A stretch of DNA of 64,000 bases, taken from Rebecca billardiae RCC1528 (taxonomy: Eukaryota; Haptophyta). The notes beneath the pieces were generated by a model. The model saw nothing but the letters and a program-made list of their open reading frames with translations, ran no database searches and was not told the DNA's origin. Both the position numbers and the translations under genes were made by a program. Positions 10,650 through 20,469 of this stretch are shown here, piece by piece. Each line of letters begins with the position of its first letter. Position 1 is the first letter of the stretch. The DNA is taken from contig OZ251245.1 in the NCBI GenBank assembly GCA_965240325.2, positions 1,240,001 through 1,304,000 on the forward strand, in the 5' to 3' direction.

Positions 10650-10874
10650 TTATGAATCTTTGGAATCAAAGTTGAAAGAGCCAATCGTCATCCCGAAAGG
10701 CACGATGATGCCGATTCGGCCTAGCTGCAATCTTGTTAGCATCTCGGCCACTGTTCGCTGGATTTGTGCGGGTTTCTCAGCGGTCGAAGGGGTCTCAAGC
10801 AAAGTTGAAGGCTTGCGGGAGCGGAAAACTAGGAGACCGCGGCGAAGTGGCGACAGCTTGCGAAGGGCGTCCAC
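10650..10874 (-). pseudogene. Short unidentified open frame in the TIR element
   Basis: A 74-residue frame contains RTVAEMLTRLQLGRIGIIVP and ends FNFDSKDS. Its composition (less Arg/Ala than the surrounding shadow frames, with Ile, Phe and Lys) suggests genuine former coding sequence. I recognise no domain and it has no clear partner exon. Confidence 0.25.
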
Positions 10875-10884
10875 GATGGGCCAT

Positions 10885-11090
10885 ACGGCTTACTGTGCAA
10901 GGCAACTCGTGCGGGATCGGGCGCGTACGGCGACGTTTGCATGGTCGTCAATGCGCAGGGTGGGCGGCCTGCGGTGAAACTCACACGACGCCCGACCGCT
11001 GGCAACCACACCGCCGTCAGGCCGAGCTTGGCCGCACCCCGCGTGCGGCGTGGACCGGCCGCCGAGTGGCTTGCGGCCCGCTCAGCACGT
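10885..11090 (+). pseudogene. Protein-kinase-like N-lobe fragment
   Basis: One frame reads AGSGAYGDVCMVV, a glycine-rich ATP loop, followed by NAQGGRPAVKLTRR with the AVK lysine. This is the order of subdomains I and II of eukaryotic protein kinases. The rest of a kinase domain (HRD, DFG, APE) does not follow. A diverged copy lies inverted at about 12900-13150. Confidence 0.4.
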
Positions 11091-11099
11091 ACGTCGTCT

Positions 11100-11330
11100 C
11101 ACGCATCGGGCCGAAGCAGAAGCGGCGGTACATGAAGCTGGCAGACTCGGTCATGGAGTGCTTGTCGGTGCCGTCGAACGTCCACCCACCGACGTCCGTG
11201 CCGATGCCAAACTCCTTCTGCTGGCATCCGAGGCACTCGATGATCACGCCCTTCGCCTTCGGCTTGTGGAGGCGTCCACGGCGTACCCGTATTGATTGGG
11301 ACAGGCGATGCGCGAGGACAGCTGAGGGCA
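11100..11330 (-). pseudogene. Unidentified coding fragment
   Basis: The minus strand carries a composition-credible peptide: KAKGVIIECLGCQQKEFG, then TDVGGWTFDGTDKHSMTE, then SASFMYRRFCFGPMRETTYV. It runs opposite to the kinase-like fragment beside it. GWTFDG is faintly reminiscent of SPRY-domain cores, but this is not enough for an assignment. Confidence 0.3.
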
Positions 11331-11699
11331 AGCCAGCCCGCGCGGTCCGAGCGTGCGCAGCGCGCGCCGCTGGGCTTGCGTGGCGGCAACAGGCTCCGTT
11401 GTGCGGCAGACGGTCGAGTCCGGGGCACACACGTGCTGACGCAGTCGCCTACGCAACTGGCTTCGGCTGCCGTGCCTTCGCGGTCGTGCACCAAGCCTGC
11501 GTCGCCGCGCGCCGACGCGCCGCCGGCGCGGCGGAGTGCGGGACGCGGTGCCGCCGCCAGTCAGTCGTCCGGCTGACGAGTCCGCGTCGTTCAGTCACAC
11601 ACGGACGACGGCTGCCGCGTAATGACCGGGCTGGCCCGCGGCCGCCCACCCAGCCAGTCCCAGGGTGTCCGGAGTCGTGACCGTTGGCAACGGTCACGA

Positions 11700-12460
11700 C
11701 AGTGCTCAGGCCTCCTCCGAGAAGTTCGGCGCGTCGGGCTCGATCGTCATGCCGGCTGTCATGCCGCGCGCGCTAAATATTATCGTCGTCGATCGATTAA
11801 TAATCTAAACGGGCGCCGTCGCCATTGCAAACTTATTCAAAACTTAAACTACGTCCGTACCGTCGGCTAGTACCGCTCAGATACTGCTCCAGCAGTCAGA
11901 CTGTCAGTCCGACGGTCACTCCGGGACCGCCGGACTCAGACTCAGTGCGTGACTTGTACTCTCCGGACCGGCACGGATGACCGCACGGTCCGACAGACGA
12001 GTCGGATCGACGGAGACAGGAGAGCCAGACTGAGACACGCGTCAGTTCGATAACGTGAGACAGTCATAGCACCGTACTCCGTAGTAGCCGACGAGGGCTC
12101 GGACAGTCGGACTCGACGTGTCAGTCCGTCAGACCGTCCGCCGTACGCGTCAGTGACGAGACAGCGGCGCCAGTCGGTCGCCAGTCGACTGTCGAGTGCG
12201 GCACCGGGGCGGGAGCCGGAGCCGCTGTCCGAGTGGCACGCGGGTCCGAGCAGTTACACCGTGACGCCCGGCCTAAGTCGGTCCGCGCAAGACAGAAGTC
12301 GTGAGAAGACGCCGGCGGATCTGATCTGACTTACTGAGACTGAGCAGATGGCATCATATTCATATATAGCAGCATGCTGATCATATAAGTATATAGATAG
12401 CATCAGCCGTACCGCAGCAGTAAGGCTGATGTAGGCCGCCTGCGCGGCCCTGAGCGGGAG
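11700..12460. other. Gene-free stretch inside the TIR element
   Basis: This is mixed-composition DNA with frequent stops in all frames and no open frame longer than about 60 codons. No repeat or RNA gene is visible. Confidence 0.5.
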
Positions 12461-12899
12461 CCTGATGCCAGCTGACTCCTGTCTGAGGCGCGCCCGGCGC
12501 TGCCGCGCCCGGCACCCGGCTCCGGCGCGGCCGGTGCAGGTCAGCCGTCACTCGTCAGGGTGTCAGCGGTCAGGACCGCGTCCGGCGTCCAAAATCTACG
12601 AGTCTGTCCGCGGTCTCGGCGCCCGGGTCCGGACCTTGAAGTCACTCAGCTGCGTCCGATGCCGCCATCCACAGAGGTATACAAAGTCCGTCTCCACGAT
12701 CGTCAGAGTCACGCCGCCTCCTGACTAAGGCCGCCGGGCGCGCGCGCGTCGCGCCCCGGCCGTGAGGTGATCGTGAAGAACTGCGCGCGCGTACGGCGCG
12801 CGCGCGTGCCGCGAGGGCTGAATTGGAATGGAACCCTGCCGTGCCAGGATATGCCCATCGCCCTCTGTCCTCGGGCGTCGCCCGTCCCAATGAATACTG

Positions 12900-13150
12900 G
12901 TACGCAGTGGACACCTCCACCTGCAGGCGTACAAGCGAACGGCGGCGGGCGACGAGGGGCACTGTGATGTGCGTGCTGCATCCAGGCAGCGCGCCGGACG
13001 CGTACCTGAGCTTCCTGAGAAGCTGGGCCTTGCATCGGGCTGTGCTGTTCTCGGCGGACGCGCGTCGTGTGAGCTTCACCATAGCCAGCCCACCCTGGGT
13101 GTCGACGACCTTGTAAACATCGCCATGCGTGCTCGTCATCGTACCGCATA
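12900..13150 (-). pseudogene. Kinase-like N-lobe fragment, inverted copy
   Basis: The minus strand reads GDVYKVVDTQGGLAMVKLTR, then RASAENSTARCKAQLLRKLR. It matches the + strand fragment at about 10885-11090 (GDVCMVVNAQGGRPAVKLTR) at the protein level. Downstream, VEVSTAYQYSLGRA parallels VEASTAYPY at 11260-11295. The arrangement makes 10.88-11.33 kb and 12.83-13.15 kb diverged inverted repeats. Confidence 0.4.
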
Positions 13151-13347
13151 ACGGTTCAGCCTCTCCGTAAGCCGCAGATGGGACATCCATCTGCTCGACT
13201 CCTCGCTGGGGAGCCTCGGGTCGCGCGCCGAATTCACCGACTTGCGCGACCTCAGCAGCCGGCCGAGCGGCGCCCAGCCGCGCATGCTTGCCCCCTCAGC
13301 ACGGCGCGGCGCGGCGTGCACTCGGGCCAACGGGTGCCGCACGACAT

Positions 13348-14535
13348 TTAGATAAAGAGCTTCTGCTCCTGCACTCGCAGGTTCCATAGCACGAGCGCGC
13401 CCAAGGCGAAGAGGAAGGCGTCGACGGGTGCGGGCAGCGCGTGTTCGTCGTGCTCCCCCGAGGAGCGCGCCGAGGGCAACGCCACGTGCGCGGCGCCGGC
13501 GACGCCGGGCAGCGTGCTCATGGTGTCGTTGAGGAATTCCGAGATTCCTCTCCCAGACGCGGCGGCGGCGGTGAGGCCGCGCCGCCCTGCTTGGAAGGAG
13601 CTCCGACTCCCAAGAGGGCCTTCGGCTGCAAAGCTGATTCTCTTCCGATCTCCTAGCCGATCTTCGTTTAGTCTATTGGTCCGACGAAGCACAGAAAATG
13701 TTTTTTTGGGGGCCTCGGCGTGCCGATCTCGCACGTTAGTTTGGCAAGCGGTACAGAAACGCTGCGCAGCAGACGACATTTTCTCATGTTGCCGAATGGT
13801 ACGACTGCACCTAGGGGTCGGTAGCAGTGTCGCCACCATCCGCCAGAGCGAGCTTGTTGTGATTTTCGACCACCACCGCATGTTTTGGGCTCCACGGATG
13901 GAGCGCGTGAAGCCGTCGCGGTCGCTGCCGCCTTGCGACTCCACGGCGGCAACGCCGACCGACATGTGGCACTTGTAGATGACACCCAGCTTGATGCTCA
14001 CACATCGTGGTTCACTGTGCTCGACCGGACCCGTACGAGGTTCATCCACAATGCGTTTTGGTCCTCGCCAAGCACGGCATTGTACGTCACGCCGGGGCTG
14101 CGCGCGCAAGCCGCTGCGGGTCGCTCGCGTCGTCAGGTGGTTGCGATCGAGCATCGGCGCGCATGTAGAGCAAGCCTCGGAGGTAGCCGGAACATCTTGC
14201 CATGCCGCGTGCGTGGATGGTATCGCACCTGTAGACACGCCATGCGTGTGCCGCAGTCGATTTACGCGCCGCTCGACCCGCACGCTCTTGGATTCGTGGG
14301 CTCGTGGTCCACAAGGACGGCCGCCACCATCGTGGGAGTCCGTGGCCGCACGCACGATGGCGGTTGCCCTCTCTTCGCCCCGCCCCAGAATCGGTGTGCC
14401 ACGGGCAGCAACGCGCCTGGCGGCGTGGGCGACGGTGCGGGCGGCAGCGCGGGCATCCGGTGCGAGCACCCGCCGGCGCCGTCCGTGCCCAGGGTCGCCG
14501 CTCGGCTGCCAGGGGCGAGCAACTGACGCTGTCAT
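13348..14535 (-). CDS. Unidentified long open frame in the TIR element
   Basis: A 395-codon frame ends with an apparent membrane helix (VDAFLFALGALVLWNL) before the stop. Its middle section (IRGAQNMRWWSKITTSSLWR and RFCTACQTNVRDRH) has less Arg/Ala bias than GC-rich shadow frames. It is the best candidate for the element's own protein, but I could not match it to any transposase family and it may be decayed. Confidence 0.25.
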   Translation of the reverse strand: MTASVARPWQPSGDPGHGRRRRVLAPDARAAARTVAHAARRVAARGTPILGRGEERATAIVRAATDSHDGGGRPCGPRAHESKSVRVERRVNRLRHTHGVSTGAIPSTHAAWQDVPATSEACSTCAPMLDRNHLTTRATRSGLRAQPRRDVQCRAWRGPKRIVDEPRTGPVEHSEPRCVSIKLGVIYKCHMSVGVAAVESQGGSDRDGFTRSIRGAQNMRWWSKITTSSLWRMVATLLPTPRCSRTIRQHEKMSSAAQRFCTACQTNVRDRHAEAPKKTFSVLRRTNRLNEDRLGDRKRISFAAEGPLGSRSSFQAGRRGLTAAAASGRGISEFLNDTMSTLPGVAGAAHVALPSARSSGEHDEHALPAPVDAFLFALGALVLWNLRVQEQKLFI

Positions 14536-14565
14536 GCCGATCCTATGTAGCCGTCCCTGGCGCGG

Positions 14566-14620
14566 ATCCTATGGCATAGGATCGCGCGCGCGCGCGCGGT
14601 CGCGCGCGCGCGCGCGCGAC
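14566..14620. repeat. Palindrome followed by alternating CG tract
   Basis: ATCCTATGGCATAGGAT (14566-14582) is followed by about 38 bases of alternating CG broken once by GGTCG. The tract forms an inverted repeat and is a strong Z-DNA candidate. Confidence 0.75.
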
Positions 14621-14800
14621 CGCCGTGGCAGTGGCGGCAGGCGGAGATGGTGTGTGTCGACAGCCGGTGGAGTTGTGTGTACGATATAGCAACACCGATG
14701 ATCGTATGCGCAAAACTGAGCCGCTGGCGCTCTGGTGAACTCATCCTATGCCATAGGATCAGATCCTATCTGTTGCAGTGGGACTGGGATATCCGTTATT

Positions 14801-17229
14801 AGTATGACCGCGTTCCGCGGTCCTTTTCCGTAGAACGAACGTAGTTCAGGGCCCGCGGTGGCGGTGCACCCTCCATCGCAGTCGTCTATTGACAGACCCG
14901 GAGTTGCATGCCCGTACAACTAGACTCCAGCGGCGCGCCGCCGCCCGCCGCGCCCGGGGCGCGGGCCCATCGGCGCACTTCGTTCGCAGCCGCCGGCGCG
15001 GCGCCGATTGTGTACAGGCGGATGCGACGAGGCGTGATCGACGCATGAGCGCGACTCCACGTGCACGCCAGGCCACGCGAAGCTGACAGCCAGGGAGCAC
15101 GGTGCGGGGCCGCGGATTCGTTCGGGCCGCTGCTGCTGACTGACCGCTGTCCCGCCGCGGGTCACCGCGCACCGGCAGCGCCAGGATAGTTAGATGATTT
15201 GCACTGGTCCGAGTAGGGTTCGACCAGCGCCTGCGCGACGGCCGACAGGCGGGCGCGAGGCGTGATCGACGCATGAGCGCAACTCGACGTGCACGCCAGG
15301 CCACGCGGAGCTGACAGCCCGAGGGAGCACGGTGCCGACGGGTCGGAGGTGCGACTGGGCACCAGTCACTACGGATCGTTCGCGCACGCCGCGCGTGCAC
15401 GGGCTGACACACCTCGATCAGGCTCGGCACGCGTTGCAGAGGCACAGCCAGCTCTGGGGACGTCACGCACCACCGTCGCCCGCGCAGCTCGTCCTCCTCG
15501 TAGAGTACCGTTCAGTTCCGAGGCGTAGCCCTCGCTCAGAGTCGACCGTCGACGATGGACTCGGATCGTCGGCGCTCGACCCGGAAAGGCATGGCAAGGG
15601 CGGCGCGTGGTGAAGTCGAAGACTCAGAGATCGATCAGTCCGGCATCAGGCGCCGCTGCCCCCGAGCTTGCGAGAGCCCGAATACAGGGCGGCTGCCGCG
15701 GCGCGGCCGGGGCGCCGCGGCGCCGACCGGCGCGCGGCCGCGCGCAGGCATCGACACGGGGCGGCGGGGGCGCGCGGAGTGAGCGGGGGCACGAACGCGA
15801 TGTCGACGGCAGTCGGGACCCGCCGCAGCCGCGCGCTCCAGGCGCAACTCGCCGCGCGCACCTGCCCATCGCCGTCCTCACCCGTCGGTCGCTCGTCAGC
15901 TCGCCTCGGCTCTCGCGCGGTCTCGCCGCAGCCGTGGCGTACAAACAAAACGCGGGCCCGCGCGCCCCGGTGTCAGATAGTATTGAGATTCGCCGAGGTT
16001 GGCCCATCGGCTACTGACCCTTGCCTCGTCGGCTCCTGATACAGACACGGCGCGATTGAATAGTTGATTCAACTGATTCAAGGGACGTACATGGTCACAT
16101 CGGTTCGCGGCAATCTCTATATCTAGATACGTCATCGAGCTCCTTGGACCTTGCTGCAATCTCATTCATTGGCCGGAAAAATCGCTTGTAACGGTTCGTT
16201 ACGTTAGGGATCCTAAAGGGCGTGAAGTTTTTTGGACGGGCGTCACTCGTCCACGCTTTACTATGAACTTGCCGTGGGCGCGACCTTTTTCGGCCGTGAT
16301 GCGTGTTAGAGAGGGTCTCAAAATTCGAAACTCGGTCTCCTCCAGCCATGAAAATCGTCCCCCGTCCCTTTTTTCTTGATCAAAGATCTTTTTGAAACGT
16401 GGTTAGGGCCCACGGAGCGGGCTCCACGCTGCGCGCTCCGCCCTGCACCGCGGGCCATAATAATAATATAATAATATAACGCCTGCTGATGTTTTAAAAG
16501 TATAGTACTACTAAGCTCCGCGATAGACGGGGCTACGCCGCGTCGCGGGCACGGGGCAGGCTTCACGGTACCGCGTCGTCTGTACTCACATTTCAGACGA
16601 TATCCGTGATCATCGATATACTACGAGTACGACACCAGAGCTTACTGCTTACTCTTAGCCTTAGGCGGGGGGTCTGAACCGGAGCCGCGGAGCCCGGTCT
16701 TAGCAGTCTGACCGGGCTGGGCCGCGCGAGCCGCCGGACCGCGCCGGCGCAGCCGCAGTGAACGAATGAACTTGCCGTCGGTACTCCGTCTCCCCGAGAG
16801 ATCAGAGATCGGGCGTCACTGTGACCGTGAACGGCGTCGTCGCACAGGCGCGCGGACTCAGGCCGGAGTCGCACTCGACGGGCCCGCGCCGACGGGCCGT
16901 GCCTTGAGTTACGAGTTGGTCTGAGACACGGCGGCGGGAGCCTGATGATCAGTGAGTAGTCATAGTGAGCCAGGCCGACTCCCAAAGTCCGTCTCCCACT
17001 CGGCCGACTCCGAGACCGAGACCGAGTCCCGACGAGCCCGACGATGATGAAGTCGCGGACCATGAGCCAATCGTCTCGGCGGCGTGCGCGCACTTAGCAC
17101 AGGCGGCACTGATGCACCCACTGCTCGCAAATCAGAGCTCGAGCCATCTGCGCTGATCGCGATGGCGCCGCACGGACTTGACGAGATGGTGTGCGCATTC
17201 AACGTGTACGCCACGCGTGTCCGCACCCC
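14801..17229. other. Gene-poor stretch
   Basis: No convincing gene. A diverged direct repeat of about 80 bp occurs at 15028-15105 and 15256-15335 (shared core CACGTGCACGCCAGGCCACG with one difference). A lower-GC patch at 16090-16570 holds an 84-codon minus-strand frame (16095-16349) with no recognisable domain. The rest shows overlapping Arg-rich frames typical of noncoding GC-rich DNA. Confidence 0.5.
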
Positions 17230-17291
17230 GTCACCAGGCTGGCTGAGACGGTCACCAGGCTGGCTGAGACAGTCACCAGGCTGGCTGAGAC
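17230..17291 (+). repeat. 21-bp tandem repeat, three copies
   Basis: The unit GTCACCAGGCTGGCTGAGAC plus one base occurs three times in a row (17230, 17251, 17272), just downstream of the stop of the SRI-like gene on the other strand. It may lie in that gene's 3' untranslated region. Confidence 0.9.
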
Positions 17292-17385
17292 GCGCCCGCG
17301 GCAGCACGCCAGCCGCCGCACGGCTCCGGCAGCTGCCGTCGGGACACGAGCTGCGCGCGCGGCCCCGCCGAGCCCGCCACGCGCG

Positions 17386-18804
17386 CTAGCGCGGCGCGCG
17401 GCCCTGCTGCGCCCGCGCCTGCTCCAAGTACCCATCGATGAGCTTCTTAATAGAAGCGGCCTGTGAGTCGGGGATGGCGCACTTGGGCGGCGGCGCGGCG
17501 TGCTTGGCGCGGTGCGCGGCGACCACCTTGTCTGCCACCTTCTTGAGGATGCGCTTGTACTCCTCGCGCCCGATCTCGCGCGCGTGGAACGGCTGGTCCA
17601 GGAACGGCCGCGAGAACACCACAATCGCATTCTGGCAGATACGCCGAGAGACGCCGAGATCGGGCGCGGAGGGGGCGCGCGTGAGCGCGCGGAGGGCGCA
17701 GGCCCGCGCGGCGCGGGAGGGGTGGGCGTGTGCGCGCGGCACACCCTGCGCCACCCGGCCGCGCGCGCACACCTTCCACCGCTTGTACTCGCTGTCGAGC
17801 TCGGAGCCGCCGGCCGCGTCCTCCCGAGCGTCGTCCGCACTGCTGCCTCTGCGCGGGCCGGGCGCAGCGAGCGCGGCGGCCTCCGTGCCGCCCTCGCGCT
17901 GCCGGCCGCGGTCGGCGTGGTCCCTCGCGCCACGGTGGCGCGGGCGCTCGTCCACGTCGTCCTCATCGTCCCACCCGCCGCCCCGTGCCTCTGCGGCCTG
18001 CCCTCCCTCGTGTGGCAGCCCGCCGCCGTCGCCCACAGCCGCGGCGTGGTGAGGCGGCGGCGGCGGCGGCGGCGGGTGCAGATGCGCACCGGCCGCGGGC
18101 TGCTGCGCGGAGGGCGGCGCGAGGCCGGCGGACAGGAGCGCCGGGTTGGGCGGCGGGGGCGGCATGCCCGGCAGGGGCAGGCCCATCTGCGCCAGCGGAT
18201 TCGCCAGCGGGTTGAGCGCCCCGAGCGCGCCAGCCATCAGCGCCTGTGCCTGCGCCTGCGGGTCAGAGCCCGGCCAGCCGCTCGCGCCGCCCGCGCCGGG
18301 CATCGGCGGCATGTGAGGCACGTGCGAGGCACCCGGTCCGAGGGGGATGCTCGCTCCGCCTACCAGCGCGGGCATCGGCGGCGGCGGCGGCGGCCATGCG
18401 TGCGCCACCGCCGCCTCGCCCGCGCCCGCGCCGCCACCCTCCGCCTCCCACCTCGAGCGCTTGCGCGACCTCTCGTCCGCGTCGCCACCGTTGGCGTCAG
18501 GGTGGGCGGGCGGCGGCGGGGGCGGCGGGGGAGCGTACGCCGCGAGCTGTGCCGGGCTGACCCACGCTCCACGCCGGCCGCTGCGCGCGTGCGGCGGACG
18601 CGCGCCGAGCGTGCGCGTGCGCGCGTGCGGGTGAGCGCACATGCGCAGTGCGGCAGTGGCGCGCGCGCGCACGCGAGGAGCGCGGCGGACGCACGTTCCC
18701 GCGTGTTCGTAATCCGCGTGCCACACAAAGTCGGGCGGCACGTTCGCTGGCCGCTCGGGGGCTGGCCGCGCCGGCGGCGGCGGTGAAAGGCCGTCGGCGG
18801 CCAT
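17386..18804 (-). CDS. Proline-rich protein with SRI-like C-terminal domain
   Basis: Three exons: 18695-18804, 17773-18580 and 17386-17631, giving 387 residues. Introns at 18581-18694 and 17632-17772 have GTGCGT/GTGTGC donors and CAG acceptors. The N-terminus (PPDFVWHADYEHAGT, WVSPAQLAAY) precedes long Pro/Gly/Met-rich tracts and an Arg/Asp-rich region. The C-terminal 75 residues (REEYKRILKKVADKVVAAHR, AASIKKLIDGYLEQ) resemble the Set2-Rpb1-interacting helical domain as found in PHRF1 and SCAF-type proteins. That domain binds the phosphorylated RNA polymerase II tail, so a role in transcription-coupled RNA processing is inferred. The start MAADGLSPPPP was chosen over an upstream in-frame ATG because the leader there is unlike protein. 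Confidence 0.6.
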   Translation of the reverse strand: MAADGLSPPPPARPAPERPANVPPDFVWHADYEHAGTCVRRAPRVRARATAALRMCAHPHARTRTLGARPPHARSGRRGAWVSPAQLAAYAPPPPPPPPAHPDANGGDADERSRKRSRWEAEGGGAGAGEAAVAHAWPPPPPPMPALVGGASIPLGPGASHVPHMPPMPGAGGASGWPGSDPQAQAQALMAGALGALNPLANPLAQMGLPLPGMPPPPPNPALLSAGLAPPSAQQPAAGAHLHPPPPPPPPHHAAAVGDGGGLPHEGGQAAEARGGGWDDEDDVDERPRHRGARDHADRGRQREGGTEAAALAAPGPRRGSSADDAREDAAGGSELDSEYKRWKVCARGRVAQGVPRAHAHPSRAARACALRALTRAPSAPDLGVSRRICQNAIVVFSRPFLDQPFHAREIGREEYKRILKKVADKVVAAHRAKHAAPPPKCAIPDSQAASIKKLIDGYLEQARAQQGRAPR

Positions 18805-19057
18805 GGCGGCGGCGGCCGGGGCCGAGGCGAAAATACGCGCGGGCGTTCCGCAGCGAAAAATAACTCGAGGAAAAAGATCCGCGGCCCCGGCCGTGCTACG
18901 CAAACGATATCCGCCTCGATGACCCCTTGCTGGCACTACGGTGGCAAGTGGCAGACTGACTGGCTACCACTCTCACAACTCACTGTCTGAAACCGACACG
19001 GTGACGGTGACCATTTAGACCAACTTAGCCGACCGGGCATCTGTTGAGGAGACTGAG

Positions 19058-19295
19058 TGACGACCAGCCGGGGTCATCGTGCGGCGCTGAAGGCGAGTGA
19101 AGCCTGGCCAGACCTGTGACTGGCAGTGACTGAGTGGTCACTGCACCTGACCACCCGTACGGCCCGCCTCACCAGCACGGCCGATGACGACCAGCCGGGG
19201 TCATCGTGCGGCGCTGAAGCCTGGCCAGACCTGTGACTGAGTGGTCACGGCACCTGACCACCTAGTGACCTACGGCCCCCTCACCAGCACGGCCG
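19058..19295 (+). repeat. Two tandem copies of a 111-127-bp unit
   Basis: TGACGACCAGCCGGGGTCAT starts copies at 19058 and 19185. Both run through CTGGCCAGACCTGTGACTG and end at CTCACCAGCACGGCCG. The copies differ by short indels. No coding content is visible. Confidence 0.85.
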
Positions 19296-19419
19296 TAACG
19301 GGCGTCTGTACAGAGTAGTGCGTCCGACCGGGCCGCCCTCCAGCACGAGCCGCACGCTAGGTGGCGCGCTCCTTCCGCTTCCCTGCCGATTCAGATTTGA
19401 CACCTGGCATCATTGGTCC

Positions 19420-20465
19420 CGTGAGCTGCGGCTGCTGCAGCCGCAACGTGCTGGCGCGGCGAGACAGCCTGGAGTGAGTGCGGACCAAGACCGTGACACT
19501 AAGCACCGTGGCTTACTCGTGCAGCATCCGCACCGTGCGCGCACAAAGAGTTCATAGCGTAACGCAGGGCGACGCGCGCGCGCGGCGAGCGAGCCGGACA
19601 ACCACCGCCCGCCTCCACATGCAGCCCCCGCGCGCGCGGCGCGCACCATGACCATCCGCCCCAGAGTGCCGCATAGCGCGCAGCGTGCGCGGTCGCACCT
19701 GGGTCGTTGGACGTATGCCGTGGCGCGGGCACGGCGCGGCGATGCCGCGCTTGCTTCTCCCGGGGGCCTGAGGCCCCCACGCGCGGCGGACTTCGTGCGC
19801 GCGCCCCGCCTGATGAGCGCGCGGCGCGCGGCCATCGAGCCTCCATGTGCTGGGCCGTTGCGCGTGCCGCCTGGTGCGTATTCGGTCTCGTCAGATGCGT
19901 GCTCGGTCTCGTCAATCGTTACCCGCGTCGCTTGCGGCAGGCAGCCCCCCTTCTAGCGGTTCTCGAGGCCAAACCATCGACGCTTGGACGCCTACGGCCG
20001 CGCGAAGCGACGGCGCCGAGCGGGCGCGCGCGCCCGGTACGAGAGGTAGACTCCCACATCGTGCCTCCACACCCCGCCCGCGCCAGCGCACCCGCCCCTG
20101 GAGCTCTTCCCGCTCGTCGACGGCGCTCGGCACCCGAGCCGAGCCGAACGTGTGCACGGCGCACGACGCAGCGCGGCGCGACGGGCGCGGCGCGGCGCGC
20201 TCGGAATTTTCCTGAAGAGGGCTCCGAGCGTACGGGCCGACGCGCCCACTCGCGGCGCGCTCCGCGCGCGCCCCGCCAAATGCGCGTGGGGCCGCGAGGC
20301 GCGGGTCGACACGCTCGGGTGCTCGGCGCGGCCGTCAACAGGCCCCCCCCGCGAGTTGAAGAGCGTCCCCGGATTCCATTTTCCGGACTCTCTTGATGCT
20401 ACGCAAAGCCGCGGGGGCGGCCGTCCCGTCGAAACGGACGTGCCCCCCCCGCGGAAAAAGCACTA
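19420..20465 (+). repeat. Dispersed 1.1-kb repeat, copy 1
   Basis: This segment matches, in inverted orientation and with small indels, 41.7-42.95 kb. The shared order includes GCGGCTGCTGCAGCCGCA, CGCGCCCCGCCTGATG, GTCGATGGTTTGGCCTCGA (read on the other strand here), CTCGTGCCGCGC-type segments and a terminal hairpin. It ends with CGTGCCCCCCCCGCGGAAAA at about 20440-20458. It carries no protein-like frame; Arg/Ala-rich open frames occur on both strands. Confidence 0.75.
20411..20457 (+). repeat. Terminal hairpin of dispersed repeat, copy 1
   Basis: CCGCGGGGGCGGCCGTCC pairs imperfectly with GGACGTGCCCCCCCCGCGG across a 10-13-base loop, followed by AAAAAG. The same stem with a different loop terminates copy 2 at 41.7 kb. 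Confidence 0.65.
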
Positions 20466-20469
20466 CGCG

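Larger units (their letters stand above)
10425..14800. mobile_element. Probable terminal-inverted-repeat element, unclassified
   Basis: The left end at 10426-10482 and the right end at 14743-14799 are inverted copies. CGGATATCCCACTGC on the left matches the complement of the right end, which has a 6-base GTCCCA insertion. Both continue into the palindrome ATCCTATGGCATAGGAT. The interior carries decayed coding fragments on both strands and no transposase I can name. Exact ends and any target duplication are uncertain. It lies 64 bp from the end of the LTR retrotransposon. Confidence 0.55.

Noticed and set aside
17199-18089. The 21-bp repeat as a coding heptad (VTRLAET)
   Set aside because: It lies beyond the stop of the SRI-like gene and in no supported frame; best treated as a simple repeat.
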